Shown: in pieces, positions 33,080 to 41,643 of the stretch | How the letters are laid out: every line of letters begins with the position of its first letter | Numbering within the stretch: position 1 is the first letter of the stretch | NCBI GenBank assembly: GCA_019636755.1 | Contig: JAHBWZ010000001.1 | Location: 1-64,000, forward strand | Direction: 5' to 3' | Length of the DNA: 64,000 nt | Origin: Phycisphaeraceae bacterium | GTDB taxonomy: Bacteria > Planctomycetota > Phycisphaerae > Phycisphaerales > SM1A02 | Program-made: the position numbers and the translations under genes | The notes under the pieces: model-generated | The model's input: only the letters and a program-made list of their open reading frames with translations | Told to the model about the DNA's origin: nothing | Database searches by the model: none

Positions 33080-33181
33080 TCAGGCGCGCAGGACGGCGAA
33101 CACGATCACGGCGCCCAGCAGCAGCGCGCCGCAGAGCCAGGCCAGGCGACGGACGCGGATGTGCTGCAGTATGGCCTTCAC
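33080..33181 (-). CDS. Predicted 33-residue single-span membrane protein
   Basis: A GTG at 33181 opens a 33-codon frame ending TGA at 33080. The peptide begins MKAILQHIRVRRLAW, which is basic, and continues into one hydrophobic helix (LCGALLLGAVIVFAVL) with a short positive end (RA). This is the usual N-in topology of a small inner membrane protein. GGAGAGA lies about 10 bases upstream of the GTG. It occupies the gap between the convergent exporter operon and the ferric-reductase-like gene, and lies 91 bases downstream of the latter, so it could be its last cistron. Too short for homology; coding status is inferred from composition and ribosome site. Confidence 0.45.
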   Translation of the reverse strand: MKAILQHIRVRRLAWLCGALLLGAVIVFAVLRA

Positions 33182-33272
33182 GGGTGCGTCTCTCCTGCCC
33201 CGGCGGGCAACGGGGTGCGCGCGCCCCCCGGCGCGCAGGGTACCGGACAGGTCCGCTGCGGGCGCTGGAACG

Positions 33273-34631
33273 TCACACCACGTTGAACCGCTCGGAGCGG
33301 ATCCGGGCGTGATCGACGCCGAGCGACAGGAGCGCGTGTTCGCACGCGTCCATCATGACATCCGGCCCGCAGATCAGGACGCAGGACGGCGCCGTCCCGG
33401 CCACGGCGAGTTCCGCCGCCAGCAGGTCACGCGTGATGTACCCATGCGGTCCCTGCCATCCCGGCGGCGGCGTCTCGGGCACGTGGACGATCCGCAGCCG
33501 CAGCGGTCCGGACAGCGTCACGAGTTCGTCGCGGAACACCGCCTTCTCCAGCGTCGCGTTCCCGTAGATCAGCGTGACCGGTCGCCGGTCGCCGCGATCC
33601 CGCATGGTCCGGAGGATGCTCATCATCGGCGTGATCCCGATCCCGCCGGCGATCAGCACGGCGCCGGGCGCGGACGCCGGAAGTCCGAAGCCGCCGGCCG
33701 GCCCCTCGACGTGGACCGGTGTCCCCGGCGGGATCCGGGCGACCGTGGCCGTGAAGTCGCCGAGCGCCTTGATCGTGAACGCGAGGCGATGCGGATGCGC
33801 CGCGCTGGACGCGATCGTGAAGGGGTGCTGGCGGAGCGCGAGCGGCGAGGCCGCGAACGTGAGCCACGCGAACTGACCCGGCTCGAAGCGCAGCGGCGGC
33901 GCCCCGTCCGGTTCGAGGACGACCGTCCAGACCTGCGGGCGCTCCGTGCGGACTTCCGCCACGCGCCAGGCGCGATGGCGCCGCAGCAGGGGTCGGACGA
34001 CGCGTCCGGACGCGAGAAACCCGACCGGCCCGAGGATGAGGAGGACCAAGAGCACCGCCTTGTACGGCGGCCCGGCGTACCGGCCGACCATGAGGACATG
34101 GGCGACCGCGACGACCATGATGAAACCCGCGAGGAGACCGTGAAGCAGGCGCCACCACTCGTACTGGAGCGAGAGCCGGGCGCGGAGCATCGATGATCCG
34201 ATGAGCAGCAGCAGCGCGAGATTCACCGCGCTGAGGGCGAAGGCCCGGGGAAGATTGGCGCGCGGATCGAAGAACGCGGCGTACGCCGGGTCGGCAAGGA
34301 TCAGCAGCACGGGATGCGCCACGATGAAGCCGGCGGCGATGATGCCTGCGTGCCTGTGGAACTGCAGCAGCGTGTCCTGGCCGATCCGGCGGGAGAGCCA
34401 CGGCGCGCGGGCCGAGAGCACGAACTGCAGTCCCATCATCGCGAGCCCGACGAAACCGAGCCCGATGCCGATCTCCACCCACACCGCCCGGGGCGGCGGC
34501 GCCGGCGCCGCGGCGGCAATGACGAGCGGTAGGATCGCGCCGGCCAGGTAGACCAGGACGAATACGCCGCCGCGCGACGGTGTCGCACCCCCGGTCACCA
34601 CTGCGTTCTGCTTCGTTGCCGGTGCGGTCAT
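33273..34631 (-). CDS. Ferric-reductase-like flavocytochrome, 452 aa
   Basis: Membrane oxidoreductase with two parts. The N-terminal 220 residues hold six hydrophobic helices of the ferric-reductase transmembrane domain; candidate haem ligands are the His in LLQFHRHAGIIAAGFIVAHP and in RLLHGLLAGFIMVVAVAHVL. The C-terminal half is a ferredoxin-reductase-type module: FEPGQFAWLTF, RQHPFTIASSAAHP (FAD), IAGGIGITPMMSILRTM (NAD(P)H) and CVLICGPDVMMDACEHAL. It would carry electrons from NAD(P)H through FAD and haem across the membrane, to ferric iron or another acceptor. It lies upstream-oriented beside the zinc ABC genes on the same strand, 75 bases after them. Confidence 0.88.
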   Translation of the reverse strand: MTAPATKQNAVVTGGATPSRGGVFVLVYLAGAILPLVIAAAAPAPPPRAVWVEIGIGLGFVGLAMMGLQFVLSARAPWLSRRIGQDTLLQFHRHAGIIAAGFIVAHPVLLILADPAYAAFFDPRANLPRAFALSAVNLALLLLIGSSMLRARLSLQYEWWRLLHGLLAGFIMVVAVAHVLMVGRYAGPPYKAVLLVLLILGPVGFLASGRVVRPLLRRHRAWRVAEVRTERPQVWTVVLEPDGAPPLRFEPGQFAWLTFAASPLALRQHPFTIASSAAHPHRLAFTIKALGDFTATVARIPPGTPVHVEGPAGGFGLPASAPGAVLIAGGIGITPMMSILRTMRDRGDRRPVTLIYGNATLEKAVFRDELVTLSGPLRLRIVHVPETPPPGWQGPHGYITRDLLAAELAVAGTAPSCVLICGPDVMMDACEHALLSLGVDHARIRSERFNVV

Positions 34632-34706
34632 GGGCGTCGCGTCCGGGCCGGGGCTCCCCTGCCCGCCGGGACCGGGCTGCAGAATACCGCGGCGCGATGC
34701 GCGCCG

Positions 34707-35465
34707 TCAGCGGAAGCGCCGCCACGCCCATGCGACGATGAACGTCGCCGCGCAGAGGAGAACGACGCAGGCGCCGGGTGCGAGGGCGAGCGGAAACGAG
34801 AGAAGCAGCCCGAGAAACATCGATCCCGTCCCGATGGCGGTGGCGATCACCATGAGCGGCAGGAGTCGGCGGGCGAGCAGTGCCGCCGTGGCGGCGGGGG
34901 TGACGAGCAGGGCGCTCGTCAGGATGACCCCGACGACACGGATGCCGGAGACGACCGCGAGCGCGAGGAGCCCGAGGAGAAGCAGGCGGAGAAGCCGTGT
35001 CCGGATCCCGATCTGCTCCGCGTACACGGGATCGTACGAGGAGAGTTCCAGTTCCTTGTGCAGGAGCGCCAGACAGAGGATGACGATGATCGACACCGCG
35101 CCGAGCAGGACGAGATCGATGGTGCCGACACCGAGAATGCTGCCGAAGAGCAGGTGCGTGAAATCGAGAAATGACCGGCGCAGGGACATGAGCAGGATGC
35201 CGAGTGCCAGCATCGCGGTGAAGACGACCCCGATCGCGGTGTCCTCGCGGAGCCCGCGGCGCCGGAGCGGACCGCCCGAGAGCGCGGCGATGCCGCCCGC
35301 CGTGACGGCGTTGCTCGCGAGCGCGCCGGCGAAGAGACTCCACCCCTGGGCATGGGCGATGACGAGCCCCGGCAGCGCGGTGTGGGCCATCGCATCGCCG
35401 ACGAAGGCCATCCGCCGGAAGACGACGTACACGCCGAGCAGTGAACAGGAGACCGCGGCGAGCAT
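34707..35465 (-). CDS. znuB: Zinc/manganese ABC transporter permease (ZnuB type), 252 aa or longer
   Basis: Polytopic permease of the metal ABC-3 family. The family opening MLAAVSCSLLGVYVVFRRMAFVGDAMAHTALPG and the LSSYDPVYAEQIGIRTRLL and SGIRVVGVILTSALLVTPAATA blocks are clear, with about seven to eight helices. The ATG at 35465 starts inside the family domain. The frame upstream encodes LIEPFAYEFFRRGIAAG, which matches the usual N-terminus of such permeases, but offers only a CTG (35516) and no ATG, GTG or TTG. The real start may thus be CTG 35516 or an unusual codon overlapping the ATPase stop. It imports the metal delivered by the binding protein at 36297-37328. Confidence 0.88.
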   Translation of the reverse strand: MLAAVSCSLLGVYVVFRRMAFVGDAMAHTALPGLVIAHAQGWSLFAGALASNAVTAGGIAALSGGPLRRRGLREDTAIGVVFTAMLALGILLMSLRRSFLDFTHLLFGSILGVGTIDLVLLGAVSIIVILCLALLHKELELSSYDPVYAEQIGIRTRLLRLLLLGLLALAVVSGIRVVGVILTSALLVTPAATAALLARRLLPLMVIATAIGTGSMFLGLLLSFPLALAPGACVVLLCAATFIVAWAWRRFR

Positions 35466-35532
35466 GCCCGCGGCGATCCCCCGCCGGAAGAACTCGTACG
35501 CGAAGGGTTCGATCAGCCAGTGATGGATGATG

Positions 35533-36288
35533 TCAGTGATGGCGATGGCCCCCGTGATGCCCGGCGTGTCCGTGGCCGCAGGCGTTCACGTCCACCTGCC
35601 GGCCGGCCTGGAGGCAGACCACGGCGTCGAAGAGATCCTCGCCCCAGTCCGGATCGTGAGTGACGATGACCACGGACCGGCCCTCGCGGCGCAGGCGGGA
35701 CAGAACCCGGAGAATCACGTCGCGCGTTTCCGCATCGACGGCGTTGAGCGGCTCGTCCAGCAGGAGCAGTTCCGCCTGCTGCACCAGCGCCCGCGCCAGC
35801 ATCACGCGCTGCTGCTGCCCGCCGGAGAGGTCGCCGATCGGGCGATCCGCGATCGAGGTGAGGCCGAGGTCGGAGAGGGCGCCGGAGACGAACGCGCGAT
35901 CGGCGTCGGTCACGCGTCTGAGCCACCCGCGATGCACGTAGCGTCCCGCCAGCACGAACCGCCGGACGTCGACCGGGAACGGCCATTCGATCTCCGTGCG
36001 CTGCGGCAGGTACGCGGTCCGGTGATGGCAGCCGCCCACCGGCAGTCCGAAGATGCGGATCACACCCGATCTCGGCCGCAGCAGTCCCGCGACCGACTTG
36101 CACAGCGTGCTCTTGCCCGAGCCGTTCGGGCCGATGAGCGCGAGGCATGAGCCGGCGGAAACGTCGAGGCTGACGCCGTCCAGCGCCCGCTCCTCGCGGT
36201 CGGGATAGGACACGACAAGATCCTGCACGTGCAGTGCGACCGACGCATCCGCCTTCGCATGATGGTGCCGGCCTCCGTAGTGGAACAC
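35533..36288 (-). CDS. znuC: Zinc ABC transporter ATPase (ZnuC type), 251 aa
   Basis: ATP-binding subunit of a metal importer. Walker A is GPNGSGKSTLCK (about 53-64), family-specific RTAYLPQRTEIEWPFPVDVRRFV follows, the signature is LSGGQQQRVMLARAL, Walker B is LLLLDEPLNAVD and the H-loop is VIVTHDPDW. Both ends are histidine-rich (GGRHHHAK at the start; GHGHAGHHGGHRHH at the end), as is frequent in zinc transport ATPases. It lies 8 bases after the binding-protein gene and just before the permease, so znuA-znuC-znuB form one operon. Confidence 0.92.
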   Translation of the reverse strand: MFHYGGRHHHAKADASVALHVQDLVVSYPDREERALDGVSLDVSAGSCLALIGPNGSGKSTLCKSVAGLLRPRSGVIRIFGLPVGGCHHRTAYLPQRTEIEWPFPVDVRRFVLAGRYVHRGWLRRVTDADRAFVSGALSDLGLTSIADRPIGDLSGGQQQRVMLARALVQQAELLLLDEPLNAVDAETRDVILRVLSRLRREGRSVVIVTHDPDWGEDLFDAVVCLQAGRQVDVNACGHGHAGHHGGHRHH

Positions 36289-36296
36289 GCGCGTGA

Positions 36297-37328
36297 TCAG
36301 GGGCGCCTCGCCGTCGAGTCGGCGGCCGGCATGAGGGCCGACACGATCGCCAGGGTGTTCGATCGCATCAGCCCGGCGTACGTCGAGGTGGCCTCGGTCC
36401 GGCCGAGACCGTCCGTATACAGCGTCTCGACGATGCGCACGCGCGCCTCCCGCGCGACGGCGCGGGCAAGCCGGGGGTCATGGGACGCGTCCGCGAAGAT
36501 CACGGGAACGTCGAGTACCCGGATGCGCCGCGCGAGCGCGCCGAGTTCCGCCGGAGAGGGATCGACCGACGTGGTGGAGACCGACGGAATCACCATGCCG
36601 ACGACGTCGAAGCCGTAGGCCTCGGCGAAGTACCCGAGGCTCTCGTGCGCGGTCACGAGGCGACGCCGATCGGCCGGCAGGTCGGCGACGGTGGCGCGGA
36701 TCCACGCGTCCAGCGCCGCCAGTTCGCCGTCGAATCGCGCCGCGCGGGCGCGGATGTCCACGGCGCGTGACGGAAGCGCCTCGACCAGCACGTCACGGAT
36801 CCGCGCCGCCATCGTCCGGACGTGACCGACGTTGTGCCAGACATGCGGATCGACGCCCGCCACGGAACCGGCGGGAGGCCCGGCACTCGGGTCTGCGGGC
36901 GGGGCGTCACCGTGGTCGTGTCCGTGCCCCGGGCAGCACGTCCCGGCGCCGTGCCGGACGGGCAGTCCCTCGCCGAGCCGGATGCGCCGTGCGGTCGATC
37001 CGCTTGCCGACACGAGCGGATCGAGCCACGACTCGAAGCCGAGGCCGATCTCGATGATGATCGAGGCGTGGACCAGCGCGCGCGCATCGGCGGAGGTCGG
37101 CTCGAAGGCGTGCGCATCGCTGCCGGCGCCGACGAGCGTCGTGAGGCGAACATCATCGCCGCCGATCCGGGCCACGAGGTCACCGATGATGCTGAACGAC
37201 GCAACGACGAGCGGCCGCGCTCCCTCGATCTGAGGCGCGGCCAGGGCGCGGGGCGACAGCGGCACCGACGTCGCGATGATCAGAAGAAGTCCGCCGAGCA
37301 CGACCGTGCACCGCCCGAGAGATCGCAT
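36297..37328 (-). CDS. znuA: Zinc ABC transporter substrate-binding protein (ZnuA type), 343 aa
   Basis: Cluster A-I metal-binding protein. The signal peptide is at 1-30 (VLGGLLLIIATSVPLSPRALA). Metal-site signatures are VGAGSDAHAFEPTSADARAL (first His), then VDPHVWHNVGHV (second His), LVTAHESLGYFAEAYGFDVVG (third His) and the acidic VIFADASHDPRLA. A Cys/His-rich loop, CCPGHGHDHGDAPPADP, sits in the usual ZnuA position and argues for zinc rather than manganese. No lipobox. It binds periplasmic zinc and hands it to the permease. First gene of its operon, divergent from the Fur-family gene; the promoter overlaps the palindrome at 37391-37410. Confidence 0.93.
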   Translation of the reverse strand: MRSLGRCTVVLGGLLLIIATSVPLSPRALAAPQIEGARPLVVASFSIIGDLVARIGGDDVRLTTLVGAGSDAHAFEPTSADARALVHASIIIEIGLGFESWLDPLVSASGSTARRIRLGEGLPVRHGAGTCCPGHGHDHGDAPPADPSAGPPAGSVAGVDPHVWHNVGHVRTMAARIRDVLVEALPSRAVDIRARAARFDGELAALDAWIRATVADLPADRRRLVTAHESLGYFAEAYGFDVVGMVIPSVSTTSVDPSPAELGALARRIRVLDVPVIFADASHDPRLARAVAREARVRIVETLYTDGLGRTEATSTYAGLMRSNTLAIVSALMPAADSTARRP

Positions 37329-37385
37329 GAAGACGTCGTCCTTTCGTCGCCCGGCGCCCGCGCCCGTCGGCGCCGCCGCGGCGGT

Positions 37386-37415
37386 ATGCTAATGGGAATG
37401 GATTCCCAATGTCAA
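37386..37415 (-). promoter_or_regulatory. Candidate znuA promoter
   Basis: Reading on the minus strand, TTGACA (37415-37410, a perfect -35) is followed after 18 bases by TAGCAT (37391-37386). Transcription would start near 37380, about 50 bases before the znuA ATG at 37328. The spacer is almost entirely filled by the inverted repeat described separately, the classic layout for repression. Confidence 0.6.
37391..37410. promoter_or_regulatory. Candidate Zur/Fur operator
   Basis: An inverted repeat AATGGGAAT-GG-ATTCCCAAT with eight of nine positions paired. It lies between the divergent znuA and Fur-family genes, inside the znuA promoter spacer and about 50 bases before the regulator start. Its size and symmetry are those of Fur-family operators, though its sequence is not the enterobacterial Zur consensus. 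Confidence 0.6.
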
Positions 37416-37459
37416 CCGGCCGCCGTCCGGCGGGTGCGCCCCTGTCCGCGGAGGACCCG

Positions 37460-37843
37460 ATGGAGCGGATGACGCGCCAGCGCCGCGCGATCGAGGAGGC
37501 ATTCGCCCAGGCCGCGCGGCCCCTCTCGCCGGCGGAGATCCTGACGATCGCCGTGCGGGCCGTACCGGCGCTGGGGCTCAGCACGGTGTATCGCACGCTT
37601 CGCGCCATGGAGGACGCCGGCGTGATCGTCGCGGTTCAACTCCCGGGCGAACCGCCCCGGTACGAGCGCGCCGGGGTCGCCGGCGCCCACCACCATCACT
37701 TCCACTGCCGGGCGTGCGACAAGGTGTTCGACGTGCGCGGCTGTCCGGGCGGGCTGCAGCGGATGCTGCCCCGCGGCTTCGTCCTGGAGGATCACTCCAT
37801 CGTGCTCGAAGGGCGCTGCGCCGACTGCCGGCACGCGGTCTGA
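37460..37843 (+). CDS. zur: Fur-family repressor, probably Zur, 127 aa
   Basis: Winged-helix regulator. The DNA-binding half has MTRQRRAIEEAFAQAARPLSPAEILTIA and the recognition-helix region LGLSTVYRTLRAMEDAGVI. The dimerisation half has the His cluster AHHHHFHCRACDKVFDV and the two structural-zinc pairs CRAC and CADC. Start at 37460 is chosen: GGAGG lies five bases upstream, and the longer version from 37409 would place the operator inside the gene. Zinc sensing is inferred from the divergent zinc uptake operon and the shared palindrome; Fur or PerR specificity cannot be excluded by sequence alone. Confidence 0.88.
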   Translation: MERMTRQRRAIEEAFAQAARPLSPAEILTIAVRAVPALGLSTVYRTLRAMEDAGVIVAVQLPGEPPRYERAGVAGAHHHHFHCRACDKVFDVRGCPGGLQRMLPRGFVLEDHSIVLEGRCADCRHAV

Positions 37844-37860
37844 CCGGCATGCCGCGTGTC

Positions 37861-40800
37861 TCAGGCGGCCGTTTCCGCGCCGGATCCGGCGACTGTCCCA
37901 GCGCGGTACCCGGTGAGGCACGTCGCGCAGGCTGCGATGAAGCGTGCCCGGTCGATCGGCTTGTTGAGGTGATCACTGCAGCCCGCGGCGAGGCTCGCCG
38001 CGCGATCCTCCGCCCTGGCGTGGGCGGTCAACGCGATGATGCCCACCGTCATGCCGCGAGCGCGGATGGCACGCGCAAGTGCGTGTCCGTCCATCTCCGG
38101 CATCTGCACGTCCGTCACGATGAGATCGAACGGGCGACCGTCGGCCGCCGAGTCGTCGAGCACAGCGAGCGCAAGCCGGCCGTTCTCTGCCAGCGTGACC
38201 TCGGCGCCGGCCGCGCGGAGGGTGTACGCGATGAGCCGGCGGTTGTCCGGACCGTCCTCCGCGACCAGAACACGGACGCCGCGCAGATGGCCCTCGGCGG
38301 ATCCGGGCAGGGGGCGCACCGCCTGGCCGGGCGCGTCGTCGCTCGCCTCGCCGGTCACCGCGGCAAGCGGCAGTTCGACGCGGAAGCAGGTGCCATGGCC
38401 GGGTGTGCACGACTCCAGCACGACATCGCCGCCCATGAGACGCGCGAAGCGCCGGCTGATCGCGAGTCCGAGCCCGGTCCCGCCATGGCGACGGGTCACG
38501 CCGGTGTCCGCCTGGCGGAACGGTTCGAAGAGCCGGCCGACCAGTTCCGCATCCATGCCGGGGCCGGTATCGCGGACATGGATGATGAGCCACTCCCGCG
38601 CCGATCGCTCGACCCATCCGGCGCGCACCTCGACGCTGCCCTGTTCCGTGAATTTGGTCGCATTGCCGACGAGATTGAGAAGGATCTGCCGGAGGCGCAC
38701 GGGATCTCCCATGACCCGCGCCGGGACCGATGTCTCCAGGTGCGACGAGAACGCCAGCCCCCGGCCGGTCGCCCGCGGCGACATGAGTCGATCGACCTCG
38801 GCCATGATCTCCCGCGGGGAGAACGGGACTGCATCGACGGGCATCGCGCCTGCTTCGATCTTCGAGAGATCCAGGACATCGTTGATGATCGCCAGGAGAT
38901 GCGCGCCTGCCTGCCGGATGGTCTCGATCATGGACGCCCGCTCGCCGGGATCCACGTGCCCGGTCTCCATCTCATGCAGCAGGTCCGTGAATCCGAGGAT
39001 CGCCGTGAGCGGTGTCCGGATCTCGTGGCTCATGTTGGCCAGGAACTCTGATTTCGCCCGGGCGGCGGCCTCCGCGCCCTCCCGCGCCGACCGCAGCAGG
39101 CGGGTCGTGCGGTCCCGGAGAATCTCGATCGCAATGAGTTCGCCGACGTGATCGAGCGCCTGCCGCCAGGCCGGGTCGATGTCGCGCTCCTCGATGCCGA
39201 CCAGCAGGAGCCCGCCCTCATGCGTCCGGGCGTGACGCAGCGGCACGACCACGTATGGAACCGCCGGTGCGACACCGGGTGACTCCGCGAGGGTGCCGCG
39301 CTCCACGGCCCGGCGCACCACGGTCGTCCACGCCGTCAGCGGGATGCCGCCTGGCAGGGGCGGATGGGCGGCGTCGACTGCGTGCAGCGGGCACCATGCC
39401 CGATCCGCATCATCGCGGAGGAAGACCGTCGACTCGATGTCCGACCGTGCCGGGTCGATCCGGAGGACCGCCGAAACCGCCTCGGAGAGGCGGGACGCCA
39501 GCGGCCCATCGCCGGCCAGGATGCGTGCGGCGGCGGCGCGAACCTCGGCCAGGTCGCGTGCCCGGCGCTCCACCTGTTCCCGCGTCACCACCGCGGTGAT
39601 GTCGCGCTCCACGGCGACGAATCCGGTGACGGCGCCGGTGTCGCTGCGGATCGGTGTGACGAGACGTTCCACCCAGAATGCGTCGTGCGTCGCGGTCCCG
39701 CTCAGCACATCGCCGGACGGTGCGGGCGCGGGGCGCCGATAGAGCAGGCGACCGCTCCATCGATTCCCGGCCTGGACGGCGGCGCGCATGTACTCCTCGT
39801 CCGGCGCCGGTATCTCCGCGGTTCGCAGCGCGTCCGGAGTCCGGCCGCGGAGCAGGTCTGCTGCGACCCCGGTCATGCGCTCGAACGCGGGGTTCACCGC
39901 AGTGATGCGGAGGTCGCGATCCATGAGCATGATCGCGTCGTCGGCGGCGTTCACCGCCGCCGCAAGGGCGCGGAGCCGGGCGTCATCATTCGCACGCTCG
40001 ATCGCCACGGCCGCAAGTTGCGCGGCCATGTGGATGAGTCCGACCTGGGACTCCGTCGGTGCGCCGACCTGCCGGTGATACATCGCGAACGTGCCGACCA
40101 CGACGCGGCGTGAATCGAGGACCGGCTCGGACCAGCACGCGCGCAGGCCATACCGCGCCGCGGGTTCGCGGGCGGGCGCCCATCGAGGATCGGTGGACGT
40201 GTCCTCGGCGATGATGCGCTGACCGGTGAAGGCCGCCGTTCCGCACGAGCCTGCCGCGGGCCCGATCTCCAGGCCGTCCACGGCGGCGCAGTACGCTGCG
40301 GGGAGACTTGGCGCCGCACCATGGAAGAGTCGACCGCCGCGGACGTGCAGGACGCTCGTCCGCATCTGCGGTTCCTGCTCCTCGACCATGCGGCAGATCG
40401 CCTCGAGGATGCTGTCCAGCGGACGCTGGACCGCCACCATGTGCAGCACCTCGGCCTGTCGCTCCCGCAGGACGGCCGCCAGCCGGCGGGCACGATCGGA
40501 CCGCATCGCCGCGGACGTCCGGTCCCGCTGCAGGCAGGACAGCGCGATGAGCATGCACGCAACCGCGATGAGCCCGACGCCTGCGCCCGCCGCGGCGAAG
40601 GCATACAGCGAGCGCGTTTTCCCCGCCTCGGCGGCGTCGGACCGGAGCGCGGCGTTGAGCGCGTCGATGGATCGGACGGCCTCCAGCCGGGCGGCGGCGA
40701 ATGCGGTCGCCGTGTCCTCTTCACCGGTGACCGGTTCGCGGCGGATCATCCGCGCCGCGAGATACCGCAGCCGATCGGCGGCCGCAATGGCGCGCTCCAT

Positions 40801-41136
40801 GGCCGCGGGAAGCGCGGTGTCCCCGGGGCCGTCGATGCCGTGTGCCGCGAGTCGTGTCTCGAGGCGATCGACCGCGGCGCCGTATTCGGCGACCGCGCGG
40901 ATGAGATCACGCTCCGCCGGGGCGTCCGGCGCGAGGGACTCTCGGCGGTTCGCAAGATGCACGGCGATCCGCTCGGCCAGGTAGCGCAGACGGCCCGCGT
41001 CGTCCGCCACCGCGAGAAGCGAGCCATCCCGCGCCGTCCCGAGCAGGAATGCAAGGGAAGCGACCAGTGCGATCAGGCCCGCACCCCCCGTGGCGAGGGC
41101 CATTGTCCGGCGCGTGCGCGGCGGAGGCTCGGGCAT
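37861..41136 (-). CDS. Hybrid sensor histidine kinase, 1091 aa
   Basis: Membrane sensor with domains in order: TM1 (about 12-33); a periplasmic PilJ/NarX-like helical region (RLRYLAERIAVHLANRRES, about 49-165); TM2 (about 178-201); a GAF domain (about 230-375, GPAAGSCGTAAFTGQRIIAEDT); a PAS domain (about 390-510, DDAIMLMDRDLRITAVNPAFERMTG); a second GAF-like region (about 540-690); HisKA with ANMSHEIRTPLTAILGFTDL; HATPase with NLVGNATKFTEQ, DTGPGMD and GGTGLGLAI; and a receiver domain (LIVTDVQMPEMDGHALA). The ATG at 41136 is chosen; a GTG at about 41195 is possible. It ends 18 bases from the zur stop, convergent. The signal is unknown. Confidence 0.92.
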   Translation of the reverse strand: MPEPPPRTRRTMALATGGAGLIALVASLAFLLGTARDGSLLAVADDAGRLRYLAERIAVHLANRRESLAPDAPAERDLIRAVAEYGAAVDRLETRLAAHGIDGPGDTALPAAMERAIAAADRLRYLAARMIRREPVTGEEDTATAFAAARLEAVRSIDALNAALRSDAAEAGKTRSLYAFAAAGAGVGLIAVACMLIALSCLQRDRTSAAMRSDRARRLAAVLRERQAEVLHMVAVQRPLDSILEAICRMVEEQEPQMRTSVLHVRGGRLFHGAAPSLPAAYCAAVDGLEIGPAAGSCGTAAFTGQRIIAEDTSTDPRWAPAREPAARYGLRACWSEPVLDSRRVVVGTFAMYHRQVGAPTESQVGLIHMAAQLAAVAIERANDDARLRALAAAVNAADDAIMLMDRDLRITAVNPAFERMTGVAADLLRGRTPDALRTAEIPAPDEEYMRAAVQAGNRWSGRLLYRRPAPAPSGDVLSGTATHDAFWVERLVTPIRSDTGAVTGFVAVERDITAVVTREQVERRARDLAEVRAAAARILAGDGPLASRLSEAVSAVLRIDPARSDIESTVFLRDDADRAWCPLHAVDAAHPPLPGGIPLTAWTTVVRRAVERGTLAESPGVAPAVPYVVVPLRHARTHEGGLLLVGIEERDIDPAWRQALDHVGELIAIEILRDRTTRLLRSAREGAEAAARAKSEFLANMSHEIRTPLTAILGFTDLLHEMETGHVDPGERASMIETIRQAGAHLLAIINDVLDLSKIEAGAMPVDAVPFSPREIMAEVDRLMSPRATGRGLAFSSHLETSVPARVMGDPVRLRQILLNLVGNATKFTEQGSVEVRAGWVERSAREWLIIHVRDTGPGMDAELVGRLFEPFRQADTGVTRRHGGTGLGLAISRRFARLMGGDVVLESCTPGHGTCFRVELPLAAVTGEASDDAPGQAVRPLPGSAEGHLRGVRVLVAEDGPDNRRLIAYTLRAAGAEVTLAENGRLALAVLDDSAADGRPFDLIVTDVQMPEMDGHALARAIRARGMTVGIIALTAHARAEDRAASLAAGCSDHLNKPIDRARFIAACATCLTGYRAGTVAGSGAETAA

Positions 41137-41568
41137 CGGGTCCGCGGGCGCGAGCGGCGCGGGATGCGACCGTGGGCCGGCCGGAGTCGTCACGTCGTCC
41201 AAAAGAGCGCTCCTCGGAAAGTGGCGGATCGGGCCACGGCGCGCCCCCGGATTCCGGGACGCGGACCGAAGCAGTGCATCGGCCGGATCAGACGGTGCGT
41301 GAAGCGAAACCCGGGACCTGCCGCGGCGCCGCGACGGCTGCGGGGAGCGCATGCCGGCGCTTGACGGCCGGGGGCGTCCGGGTCCGTGGCCGGGGCGGAT
41401 CCGGGCGCCGTCGCCAGGTCCGGTGCACCCTCCACGGAGGTGGGTATCCATTGGTCCCCCGGCTTGACCAGGCCGCGGGCCACCGGCGTATCGGGCCGGA
41501 GTGGTGCATAACAGTCGTATGCCGGATCAGCGAAGCGTATATCACTTGCAACTTTCGTCAGAACTGCG
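41137..41568. other. Intergenic region upstream of the sensor kinase
   Basis: About 430 bases lie between the divergent kinase and transglutaminase-like genes. The frame of the kinase stays open here to 41451, but the sequence is Arg/Pro-rich and not protein-like. No hairpin or repeat stood out. The kinase promoter should be here; none was recognised. Confidence 0.35.
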
Positions 41569-41578
41569 ATGTCTCCGG

Positions 41579-41606
41579 TTGAATGTGTGCAGCATCGATG
41601 TATTCT
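41579..41606 (+). promoter_or_regulatory. Candidate promoter of the transglutaminase-like gene
   Basis: TTGAAT (41579-41584) and TATTCT (41601-41606) are 16 bases apart in a locally AT-richer stretch. Transcription would start near 41613, about 31 bases before the ATG at 41644. Confidence 0.45.
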
Positions 41607-41643
41607 CCGCCGCGAGGCACCCACAGCAGCTATGGAGTTCCCG

